Shown in pieces: positions 12,135 through 24,500 of a stretch of 64,000 bases of DNA. Within the stretch, counting starts at the first letter, position 1; the number at the start of each line of letters is the position of its first letter. The translations under genes and the position numbers were made by a program. The stretch spans positions 1,406,023 to 1,470,022 of the forward strand of contig NW_019091365.1 of assembly GCF_001949145.1 (NCBI RefSeq), given 5' to 3'. Source of the DNA: Acanthaster planci. Taxonomy: Eukaryota > Echinodermata > Asteroidea > Valvatida > Acanthasteridae. The notes below the pieces were generated by a model that saw nothing but the letters and a program-made list of their open reading frames with translations, did not search any database and was not told the origin of the DNA.

Positions 12135-12650
12135 CGCGTGTACCAATAATTTGAGTCAGGAATCAGAGTTGAAGTAGATGCAAATGCGCACACCGGGAGT
12201 ACCAAGTACCTGAGAACCAGACTAATATCACAAAACCTCGCATTTATTCGAAGAATCTCGTAAGGAGTTCAGGTTCGTTGACTTTTCGGGGGGGGGACTG
12301 TTAAAAATAACGTGACAAACCCAAGGCTACAAACATGTAGTTTTCTACTGTGGAACGATGTGCATCAGACTGAAAACGAGCGGTATTGTTTTGACCCCTA
12401 AAGTACCAAAGAGATGGTGATTTGGTGTTTAAAATGGTGCAAATTTTTTTTAGTAAATAATAGAGTACCCCCTGATATAAATTGAAAGCACCGCATACAT
12501 GGCTGCGCCCGTGTTTTCACCTATCCCGTGACAAGACTTGCAACTTCCGCACGAAACCGGGTGACCCAGACCACTGCACTGGGTACTAAACTGTTCCAAA
12601 ATTGACCCATTTCTTCTCCAAAGCGTCAACAAAATTGTGGAGGAGTAATG
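12135..12650 (+). promoter_or_regulatory. Candidate promoter and 5' UTR of ZZEF1
   Basis: This is the sequence immediately upstream of the first coding exon. It contains a G9 run near 12290 but no clear TATA box. The transcription start cannot be placed from sequence alone, and an upstream non-coding exon is possible. Confidence 0.35.
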
Positions 12651-15600
12651 ATGGGTAGTGCCTCAAGTAGTAGTACCAGCAGCAGCGATAGCGATGACGA
12701 CGGTAGCTTTGACGTGGTAAGGAAATCATGAACTAGGTCAGCCCCACAGCACGTAAATGAAATGGTACTTGGCCTACTCAGGCTGGACTGCCTCCAGGCG
12801 CTAGGCCTCCGTGCCCCGAGGCTGCCTCCCACTCACATGACTCATGTGTACGGTAAAAAGTGGTTGAACGTCGAACAAATTCACTTTTCGAAATCTGTTC
12901 ACTTTTCGTCTCATTTGGTCAATAAGTTCTCTGACCGCTTGTTTCATTAACAGAAATACATGACATATGACAAACATGACCAATGATTAGCTGTACTGAA
13001 GTGAAGCATGTGCCTAAAAGTACTAGGCCTGTTCCTCTTTTTCGATTTTGGACAGGATCGGTCATACTAACGCTCCACGTCATTATATATAGTAAAGTGA
13101 CAACGGTTCTCAAAAATTCCAAAGACTCACCAAAAATACCTTCTTAACCACCTACGGGCTTTCTTAAATGCCAAAGGAAAACTTTTGGGGCCTTTAGTGA
13201 TATTTCCGACATTAAAATCTGTCAAAATCCGACCGTTTTCGCTAGACACACACACGATACTTGAACTTTTGCCGCCTGCTCTATTCAAATATACGGGCCG
13301 AGATTTTGTGACCGCAATAACTATGCGCGAACATGGTCCTCTCGGAAACACACGAGTGGCATATACGTGATCTGGGCACAAGATTTGTTGATCGTGATAG
13401 TTGAGAGTACTACCAACGACTGTTTCCTGGTCAATACGTCTTGTGCCCCGACTACATATGGGTTGCTCCAGGGGTTTCGTTACTTAGAGGACCATGATCG
13501 CCCATAGAGTCTTGCACCAGCAAAATCTAGGCACGCGTATTTGAATGGGAGGAGGTGGCGAAAAGTTTAAGTGTTCAGCATGTGTTGAATGAAAATGGTG
13601 GACTTTTTGACCGGTTTTGAAGTCGGAAATATCACTAAAGCCCCAAAAGTTTTCTTTTGGCATTTAAGAAAGCCAGTAGGTGGTGAGAAAGGTATTTTTG
13701 GTGAGTCTTTGGAAAAAGAGGAATACTAATGCTCCACTTAATAGAGCTAACCAATGATGACAAACTTGACAAAGGAAGCATTTGCTGCTTGCATGGCTGG
13801 GCCTGGGTGACACATTTTCTCTGTCCTTCACATGCCTCATTCATGTCATAAGTACCCATGGTACCGAGATATTTGGAGAATAATATCGCTGGGAAAGAGT
13901 TCCATATACGGACAACACTTAAGGCCCTGTGCACAAATCTATGAGCCTTGTCTGTTGGTTTTTCTAAGTAAATGCTTCGGAATTTAGCTAGGTTTCACTT
14001 TTTAGGAATGTTATCACTTTCTGATGGCTGTTATAACATTTTAAGGGAAAACTAGTGTTGTACGTACATGTACTTGCATATGGAATTCTTTCCTTTCGCT
14101 GCTCTGTAGGCGTCTTAATGGAAAGAAGCAAAAACTGTTCAAGGTCATGTTCTTGGTAATCTAACTCATGGCCCATTCTTGATGTTCTTCAGGGCCTTTT
14201 TTCATGGCATCAGAAATTTTGCATTTTACATTGCCATTAAGCCCTCAATTGGCAATTTTTACTTTTGTATGGCCAAGAAAAGAAATAGCTCTGCTTCCGA
14301 TTACTTGCCTCTCAAAAATGGGACTGGTACTGTAGGTCAGAATTTCTTTTTTTCTGTTTTTTTTAGTCAATTATTTTGTGGACATGAAAACTGCCAAAAA
14401 TTGCCATTAAAAGTGATAATAACTTGCCTTAACCTTCCTTTTGCTGTAACCGTCAATAACAGTAAAAAATTCCTTCCACTTCCCCTGTACAGTACATAGA
14501 CATGTCATATTTCACTTGACCGATTTTGACTGATAGGACAACTGTGTTGAGAATGTATCTTTGAAATGTAAAAATATATAGAATCAACAATTCTTAAGAA
14601 TTAAGTACAATTCACACTACTATGCACAACACAAGTCAGGTAATCACGACGGGAAACTGTCCGCATATCACATGGTAAGCGCGTGTGATGCATCTAGAGT
14701 GGCAAGCGATAAACCTCATGCTGCGGCAGGAAAGTTTGTGGAAACACACTCCCTTCAAGTACGGGCATGGTACGAGCACTACAAACCTCAAAATCATGAT
14801 CACAGAAAACACGTACATAGATGAGATCAACACCACTTTCTTAAAATGTATTGTGTATGAAATACATGTATTGGAGTATTATTTTGTAATGCCAAATTTA
14901 AATATTTTTTGTTCTTTTTTAACAATGATTACAGAGTGATGGAGAAGGGCAGAGGGTCACCTCATCCAGTCCAGGTGAATATGCAGACATTTATCAAAGA
15001 AATCAAACGCCTTGGCTGAGTAAAAAAATTACGAAGATTCTTGTACCTGCTTGCTTCTGTGTTCCTTTTTTTTTTCTAGTTTTCCTCTTTTGGGATTAAA
15101 TTTGAAGCATGTGTCTAAAACATTATATCAATTAATTTAGTGAAAGCTCCTTTTAATGCTCATCCAGTGATGGAAACAGCTGGAGTCACATCGCATAATG
15201 CGATACATTTTGCGCGAAAAGCAAGACAAACATGAAACTGATGTGCAGTTTTTATGAATGGAAATTTCTTTTAAGATCATGCATAGCAACGGCTACACAA
15301 CACATCCCTGCCAGGCACTGTGCACTTCCGCATGCACGCAGAGAGCTCGCTCAGCTTTACAGCAAAAATGAAATGTTTGACGAAACAAACTCACCCCCAG
15401 TTTCTTGTCCTAGTTTCATGTATCAAGAGGCCCACAGATCGTGGCGGAAACGAGGTTACTGTGATTTGGCGGGATTATATACATGTAACACATGTAGTTC
15501 GGTACAGTACGGTACGTGCACGCACACATATGCATTCCATGCGTGAGAAATGGTGCCATGAACTACACGTAGGTACATACACCCCAGGCGCGATACATAA

Positions 15601-18522
15601 GCATGTGTTTAACTTCTGTCATTTCGTGGTGATCAATACGCAATAAAAATGCCGAAAGCATCGTTCAAATGTACTGTTGATAAATGGCAGAGAGAGGTAG
15701 AAATTGGCTGAAACAAGAGAATTAGTTGGAAGACACTGTCTTCTACTGTGAGTTATGTAGATTGCAAGAGGCCAAAATCAAAGCCGTTCAAAATTTTTCG
15801 GATGCTTTCATGAGGGGAATCAGTCTATACACCATGGTATATGTATACATGTAATGGTACTGAATTAGGTCCATTTATTTTTTGCTAGTCAATTTCATCA
15901 TAATGCTAATCAAATAACAAAATGACTTGCAAACTGTAATCGATTTTATTTTCTTATTTCCAACACTGACATCCAAACGTTTCTGAATAACAAAGTCCTC
16001 AAAATCTATCTTCCAAGCTGGAAATTGATCTTATGGAAAAAAAATGAAAACATGAAACCAACTTTTCTCAAAGATGAGAACCAATTTTTTAATCTGCTTT
16101 CAATGTAAAAATTTTGTTTAGATTATATCAAGAATGCTAAACTTAGCCAAGTGATCAAGAAATTTCCCTTCTGATAAATTTTCCATTCACATTTCTCACA
16201 AAAACTACATTTGTAGATTTAGTATTGGCAACCTTTCTTTGTTGAGTTTTAGTTTACTTGATTTGTTGTATTGTTACATTGCAGTAGAATTGATGGTTTG
16301 AAGCAAGTTTCTGCTTCCAACGTTCTGTAATCAAAACTGACACATCATGAATATTTGTACATTGTTTGCATATTCATAGACTCAGATGGAGGAGACAATG
16401 CAGACTTTGACCTGTCACAGTTGTTTCATCATTCAAGTTTACGAGAGGCAGCATCCAAAGTCAAGTATGATTCTTATCCCACATGTGGAATTTTCTTGTG
16501 CATGTAACAAAGCAGGCCTTAAACTTTTCTTTCAAAAGGGTTTAAAGATCTAAAATTTGACTGTCAGTGGGTATATTTGAAGGGGCTTCTGGGCAAAGAA
16601 TTGGGCAGGTGAGACCATGGTCACACTTTATATATGTAGAGTCATTTGCAAAAGTTTAAGACCACCTGGAATTTTATTGGCATTTCTGTCACTCTGCCTG
16701 TATTACATGGTCTCATCAAATGATTACTTAACATGTTTTTACAGTGGTGCATAACATCAGTGTAGTCCTATAGTATCACTAATACGTCATTTGGGAGACA
16801 CTGTGTGGTAAATTTCTCAACCTTAGGGAGACATTGGTCATTAGGGAGACATTTCAATGCCTAATGCTCCAACTACCAGGAGGAGGCCAAATTTTACCGT
16901 CCAGATTTTTAGAGATGATAGATTAGGGTCTGAAATGAAAACAGGCAAAGTTTGGTTAAGATCAGATTAGGGAATATTGAATTATGGGACAGTACAGTTG
17001 GAAAAATTTTGTGCACGTTCTTATGGGAATGTCTCCCTAATGACCCATTTTTAGTTTAGTTTAATCTTGAGGTTAATGCATTATATAATGGTGTACCTAA
17101 ATTTTTGCAAATGACTGTGCATGTGCCTAATTACAGGCGTTCTGTAAATGAAAAACTTCCTCTTTGGTTGCAGAGGAAGTGTTACACCATTCATTGGCAT
17201 GTACCGTAGACCAAAGGCATGCCTCATGCAAACAAGCGAGTAGCAGATTTGTCTATTCCTAATTCACTTGGACCTATTCCAGCTCTGGCAAATGACAGCA
17301 GGAAAGCATTGGGCATCGGACTATCTTCTGTAACCATCCTGGAAAGATCTTGTAACAGTAAATTGTGAAGCTAATCAAATACTTGGAGAAAAAATACTTG
17401 ATGAGAGTCTGGAGTTGATTAGCAGGGATGGTGTTTAATCATATCATTTCTTTGGAAGAAAGACTGTTTCATGTATATGTTTGTCTATACTCAATTATTA
17501 ATTATAGATAATATCTTGTCAATGTTTAAAATTTCCAAGTTAGTTTTAATGGTATTGCTGTTAAAGATTTGACAAGGATGATTTGTTAATCGGTGATTAC
17601 TGTGATTCATTTCATGCTATGTAAATGCTGTGTCATTACTATTTTAACTGTTTCTAACTTTGTCGACAGGGATTACATTCCAGAGACGATGCTTCAAAAA
17701 CATCACAGTCACTTACTGAGATGGCTGGAGGAGAAAGACCAACATCATGAGGTGAGTTCCTGAATGAGACTGAAGAACAGAGGCCCATTTCATCGAGCTA
17801 CCAAGCACAAGAATCTGCTTTGCAAAGAAAATGGTCAGCAAAACTGCGTTATCAGACATTTCATACAAAATAGTGTGTTATTATTTCACTCATGAGCCAA
17901 ATGAATTAGTTTACATCATGTTGACAGTCAAATTGCAAATAAAACACTACAACCATAAAAGTGTTCATCATAATAGTCACTTCAATTAAAAAAACTATGT
18001 GTAAATACTACGGTAAATTAACCGTAAAATCGCATCATAAGGACAATTAATTAAGTTAGAAATACAATAACCTTAAGAGCACATTCACTAAAAAAATCAA
18101 AAATTGTTCCTTTTTATGTGTATATCTCTTTTGACTGGCTTGCCCCTGATTTCTGTTCATCAAAGAAATTTGCCCAGCAACAATTTCTGCTCAGGAACTT
18201 GATAAGATTTGTAACAGTAGTGGCTCCAATGGGGGATGAACACTTTCCTGTTTTTCTACATTTTCGTTCACCTTAACATTATATTATAACTTAGAAAAGA
18301 GAATTCTCACTAAAAGTCCTCCCCACTTATCTTCCGTCTCACCTCCACTTTGGCCACCCTCTTTCATTTTTGTTGTAAATGCTGGATCCACCATTGTGTA
18401 ATATGGATGTACTGTCATTTGTGTATGTGTTGGTTTCTTCTTTTTTTCAGGAGACTGTTTCCTTGTCACAGTTCTGTGAATTTCTGATGGCAAGAGGTGT
18501 TGGACGAGACGAATGTGTAGAA
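12651..18522 (+). CDS. ZZEF1: ZZEF1 exons 1-5: N-terminal region
   Basis: The exons are 12651-12716, 14935-14974, 16380-16464, 17670-17751 and 18451-18522 (residues 1-115). Exon 1 reads MGSASSSSTSSSDSDDDG, an acidic Ser-rich leader that fits an N-myristoylation signal (Gly2, small residues, Ser6) if translation starts at 12651 rather than at the overlapping upstream ATG at 12648. Vertebrate ZZEF1 also begins Met-Gly. Exons 4 and 5 carry the conserved helical stretch with HLLRWLEE and SLSQFCEFLMARGVG, which aligns with the segment before the EF-hand in vertebrate ZZEF1. Exon 2 is only 40 bases; it is supported because it joins exons 1 and 3 in phase (0, then 1). Confidence 0.85.
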
Positions 18523-21500
18523 GTATGCTTTGCCATTTATTTGGTCGAAAGTAGTCCAAATAATTTTCCATCAAATAAAACAATTTCCTGTTTAAACATG
18601 GCAGATCACCACAGATGATTTTGGATAGACAGTGAAGTACCATAAAATAAAAAAGAGCCTATTTTGAGTGTTCTTTCATAATTTGGAATTGGGCTGTCTT
18701 GTAAATTATTTTTTTTGCAATTTGGCTCACAAAGAAAGACATTTTTTACGAGTAAATTTGTGCAGTTTTCATTCAGTGTGATCTAGGATTTTGTTGTGGT
18801 CAATTTGCACTTCACCCCCCACATGCATGCCAGTCTCTGCATTGAACACATGCCTTGAGGAAAGTTAACCTAGTTGGCATACCAGTTAGCATCTTGGAAC
18901 AACAGTATGTGTGATTTTCATAAATTTGGTATCACAAAGTCTGTAGCTGCAAGACATCAATGGAAAACTTATAAAGACTCAGCACATTTTTTAAAAAAAA
19001 GCATTGCGTTGATGCTGAAGAACATGCATAGGGGAATTCTGTCTAGGTAATTTTTGGCTTATTTACAAATGAGAATGGAGGTTCAGTGACAGTTCTTGCC
19101 TTTTAGAAAATAACTTCACTCAGAGTATCGCTATGAGTCCGATTTGTCAAGAGATTCAATGGTAGTGTGATTTGGCTATGGCTCTTCCTCAGGCATTTGA
19201 TCAATTTGATGTGGATGGTGAGGGCTGTGCCGATGTGACCAGCATGTTGGAAACCTTCAAGTCATCCAATGGAGCCAACTTTTCAGGAGAGCTGTCCTAC
19301 GTTGTGCGCACACTACAGACTTGTAGCCTTACCCCAGGTAAGCCCGGAAAAGTTTGGAAAAGTATAGGAGGCCAGTCTTTTGTACCAGAAAGCACACGTT
19401 TCTGTAGTCTGACAGTATGAAAAAACCAACAGAACACAACAGGGAAACACAAGACATTGCAGCAATGTTGCATGGTGCTGTAGACACATGCATGTATTCA
19501 CATTGTCACTATTTATGTAGCGCAGTACAGTTGTACATTGTTCACCGTGCGTGGTCTACTTGCTTGAAAACACACCCGCGCTGCACGCAGCGCTATGAGC
19601 AAAATCAATTTTGGATGGTGCCCACAACGTGATTCTTTCTATTCTGCATGCGCGGGGCACCATTGCTAAACTTTCTTTTAGTCAAATTTTACCTTCGTTT
19701 TTTTTGTCATTCCATGGTGAAACATCTGTTGTGGATATAATTATTAAATCATTTTCTATTAAATTTATGTACTTTATTTAATACATAATTCAATATTTCC
19801 AGTCATTATAAACTAATAAAGTTCAGTGTAAAAGGAAAACTGGGTCAAACCTTTTTACTTAACGTTGACTAGGGGATGTTTACTTTTTATGATTGCAAGC
19901 TGTGTGTAGGCCTACCTCGAGGTCAGGTTGTCACTGTCAGAAAAATTAATAGTTATTTCATGTACAGGTAGGTATGCACTTGCTACATTGTATTGTGTTA
20001 CTATATTGTATTGTACTGATGTATTGAGTGTCCAACCTGAATTAAGGCTTTGAAAAATCAAACTTTTGACCTGAAAAATCCTGGAAAGTCCTGGAATATT
20101 TTTTCACAAGGGTATATGAACCCTGATAAATGTACCACAAACCACAAATTTTGAGTCGCTTTCTACATATATGAACAAATCATTACATCAATAAGGCCTT
20201 GCACTGTAGCGATACCTGAGAGGTCTGTGTTTTTTGGCCCATTTTGACAGGACTAGTGGATGTCTATTCTACGAACAGAGAGGGCATAGGTCACCACGGA
20301 AAGAGGCTAATCAAAGTAGGCATTTGGATTTTTCCACTGATACTTTATTCACTCTCCTATTTAACATGGCAAATGAATTATGTTTATGTACCTACCTGTA
20401 TCCAGAGTCCCAGATTATTTTTAAGCATTGATTCTCAACAATTTTTTGTATCAACAAATAGCAACATGGAATGTCTGTTTTTACTTCATCCAACCCAGAT
20501 CCACTTATATCTGACTCTCGATTTCATTTTTATGGATACGTAACTGCCTAGTCATTGTCAATTTAAGCAGTACCCAAATTTTGACATGATGCAGAAGTGT
20601 GACTTAACTGCATTACCACATGTTGAAAGATTTTTATGGAATTGGGAATTTTCCAATTATGTGCCAAAGTCAGAAGGGGTTAATTTGATAAACGTTAAAT
20701 AAATGAAATAATAAAACCCAAAATATTGCCACACAACAACTTTTTGCCTGAGACAGGAGATGCATGTCATGCCAAGGTAAGAATGCTTCAAGCAGCTTGG
20801 TAAAACTAGTTCCCTCTCTCTGCACAGTACATTGTGAGGAATCGGGCACCGAGCACCAGCTTGCCGTTCTTCTTCTTAGACAGTTTCAGTAACATCACTT
20901 CGATGAGGCTGCTAGTACTCAAGAAATTTCTCAGCCAGAAACAGAAAGAAACAGGTAAGGAAGATGCAACTGCCCTGAAAGTGCTGCTGCGGGAAGTTTG
21001 GGGTTCGAGTCCCACCTGAGTACGCTTGTGGGATTTTCACAAGCCTTCGAGGGCAAACACTGAGTACACAGTGTTATAATACACGTCGGGCAGGGCAGAA
21101 GTCCAAAAAATTAACAATAATTGGACTTTCATAAATTGAGATGTAATGTTCCCTGTGAAAATCCTGTTCGCATACTCTAGATTAACCCTATTCCCTTAGG
21201 CCAGCAATATGATAGCCCAAAACAGTCCCAAATCCTTTGATATCAATATGATTTTATGAAGTCACAGGAAAGACATCAAGTCTGCGTCTAACAATCTTAG
21301 AGGCACATCTTTGGAATGTTTTCCAGGTGTGCATTATGAGAGGGACTCTAAGGATACACATGATGTTTCAATACAAAGGGCATGCATGTATGTGGAAATA
21401 AATTGCTTTCAAATAATGCTGTTTGTTGAAAAACAAAATATCTGTTGAAAATGAGCACTTGGGTGTTGCTGGATCTTTGGGGATTTGTATATGATGTGAT

Positions 21501-24500
21501 GTCCTCTGCTTCAGTGCCTGTTCTCACAGAACTATTTATTCTTGCGTGGTTGTGTCCTCAGCTTTGAAGGAGATGATACAGGACGAAGGGGGTAGCATCA
21601 AGGCTGTCAACAAGTGTTACAAGTGGATCCGTGTGTCCACCTCCCACAATGGAGCCCAACTGTAAGGACTATAAGCATGCTTTATATAAAAACAATCCAC
21701 AAATCAACTCACCATTGTAAAACCTAGTGGGAATTACGGGAAATCAATTGTGAACATGTGTTGGAAATAGATTTGCATGGTGTCCACTCACAGTTCAGTA
21801 CACTGGTAAGAAAAATGTCAGCTGGTCATTTCTTAACTAGAAATTTTGTTTTGCAAGCAGATCTCCATGTCACCAGCTTACCTGTTTTCAGTGCTGGCCA
21901 CCTCGAGCAGAAGCACTCCCTCATCAATTGAAAAGAACCATGTTGGTCGGTAGTGCTCATTGTCTTGGTAGTGAAGGGACCGTAACGCATGCACTTCATA
22001 GTCATAGTCGTTTGTGAACCAGGGAAGGACTGTTCCTACCAAAGGAGCTTGTATTGCTATCAAAATTGTGCCTTCTCTTGGTCCATTTTGCTCTGGATAT
22101 TTAGAACGGAGAGCCTGATTTGTGTAGCAGATCCATCACTCAAACAATCATTGTTGAACTACAGAAGTCCCTGCAAGTCCATCACTAGTCATGCAGTCTT
22201 AAGCCAAGTCAAGGCTGTTCACATGAATTGTGATGAAAGCATTCCTTTGTTTCTGGTCACCCTTTTTCTTGTGACCGGTCCTGTGGCCAGGCTTGCAAAA
22301 AAGACTTGCAACGTGACATGTGATGGACTCTAACCACAGTCCTATCACTAACTGCCAGTGATGTTTTATGTGCAGGCTTGAAGACAATGATCCAAGCACC
22401 TACTGGCAGTCCAACGGCCATGCTCGCTCCCACTGGATTCGCTTGCGGCTGAAAGATGACGTTTGCCTGCAGCAGCTGTCTATCAAGGTGGCCCAGTCTG
22501 ACCAGAGCTACATGCCCCAGGAGGTTGTGGTGCTGACCGGCCGAAGCCCCAACTCCCTGCACACCATCCGAGAAGTCTCCATCCCTAGGTCAGTTCAGCT
22601 TTGGTGGAAATGCTTGAGAATTTTGGCATCAGCACTTGGAAGAAGTTCAGATCCACCAAGTGGACTTCATTATTTTTGTTCTATACCTTGGTTGAAATGC
22701 ACCAAAGTCGTTCCATTCATACTCAGAAGCAAGGGGTTCAGGGTTCAAATCCACCCAAGCAGCCTCAGCCTTTCCTCTTTGCATTGACCGTCAAACGTCC
22801 ATGTTTGCAAGCTTTATTCACACCTAACCAGTTCAGTATTTGGAATTTAGCTTCATGCCTCAACATTAATTTTTTTAAATACTTGTCCATTGAGCAAGTA
22901 GCCCGATCAAAGGTTAATTTGCTGACTGCTGTTGGCCACGAAAAACAGACACTTTCTTTTCAAGAAAAAAGTACCTGTCCATCGGGCAATTTGTCCTTAA
23001 TTTTCACTTGTCCGAAAGAGGAAATTAATTGTTTCGGGCAGTTGGACAACCGTTAATGTCAAGGCCTGGTTAGCTTGTTGGTCGAGTACTTTTTGAGCAC
23101 CAACATGGCTGCTGAATATTGAAGTGGTTAAGTGCAAAAAGAAAAGGTTGCAAAATAAATGTAAGTTTTTTGAATTGTGGTTTGAGATTTCAGATCACAG
23201 CTGTGTAAAGATAGTTTTGAGGAGATAAAGGCCTGGCTGAATACTTGTCAAGTTTTCAGTTATCTTGTTTAGAAAGTTCTTGACTACAGCAATGGTTGAC
23301 TTGTGGAAATTTTGTCACAATTTCATGAACTCGGAACATACAGTACTGTGAAAAGCAAGTGTAAACTACGTACATGTATTGTAAGTGTTAAACACTATTT
23401 ATGGACATGGGAACTTCTTAGAATTTTAAAGCCATTCGGGTTGCCCTTGAATAAAGAAAAATTAGGCTGTTCAACATTATTTCAGTTTAATATTCTGCAG
23501 AAATTGCTTTTGTTCAATTGGAATAGTTCTGTTTCATATTTATCTATAAAGAGCTGGCTAGTTGTGTAGATTTGCCAGAATACGTCTCTTTTGACCCTTA
23601 TTTAACCGAGTGATGGATAAAGTGTGACCAATATGTTTTTCTAAGTGACACTTTTCTACTCTTAATCTTCACATTCTGTTTTGTTACTTTTTTCAGCAGT
23701 TTGACGGGAGATGTGACTCTGCTTGACAATGCCCATGTTACAGGCCCTTATGTACAGATCAACATCGTCCGTTGCCATAGTGATGGCTGTGATGTCAGAA
23801 TTCATGGTGTCAAGACAGCGGGATATAGGTGAGAAATTGATTGAACCAACCAATAAAAACAAAGTGCTTAAAATGGGTAGCTCAGTGACCTTTTGTAAAT
23901 GAAAACAGATTTTATTTAAAAATACAGAAAGTTCCATTTTTGTTTGGTTCATATCAAGTTGCACAGACAGTAGACAATACAATACTTCTTTTCCTTCAAA
24001 ATGAGTTGTGTTTTGTGTTATTAAGATTTTTTATACTTACGTCAGCTCCTTGTCAAACTTTTATCATCAGCCTTTATTAATAAAATGCTGCAGTTTGAAG
24101 AAAGTAAGGGAAATTTCCAGTTGTATTTTTTATCCTGGGCCTGTTTAACGGGCTGAAACTTTGAGGACTAATATTTGCAACATTTGATATAATGGCCTCG
24201 TCATAATGATTTTGCGTCATTGCGGTCATTGGGCCTAGATATTTCCCAACAATTTTGTTAATTTTTGATTTTGTTTGCACATAATCACCTCGACTTTAAT
24301 GCTCAGCCTCTCCTGAGTGATAGCCTACAGTTTTTACTCTCATTTTTTACTGCAATAGGTTGATTCCAGACTCCGAGGTTTCTGTCCAAGATGCTTCCAT
24401 CATTTGGTATTTCAATATTGTTGCCTCCACCTCAACAGTTGCCATGGCAACAAACCCACAACTGAAACAGATGATCCTTAAACACACAAGGTAAGCTGTT

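Noticed and set aside
23662-23982. Minus-strand 106-codon open frame
   Set aside because: It is antisense to DOC-domain exon 11; the plus-strand reading is conserved.
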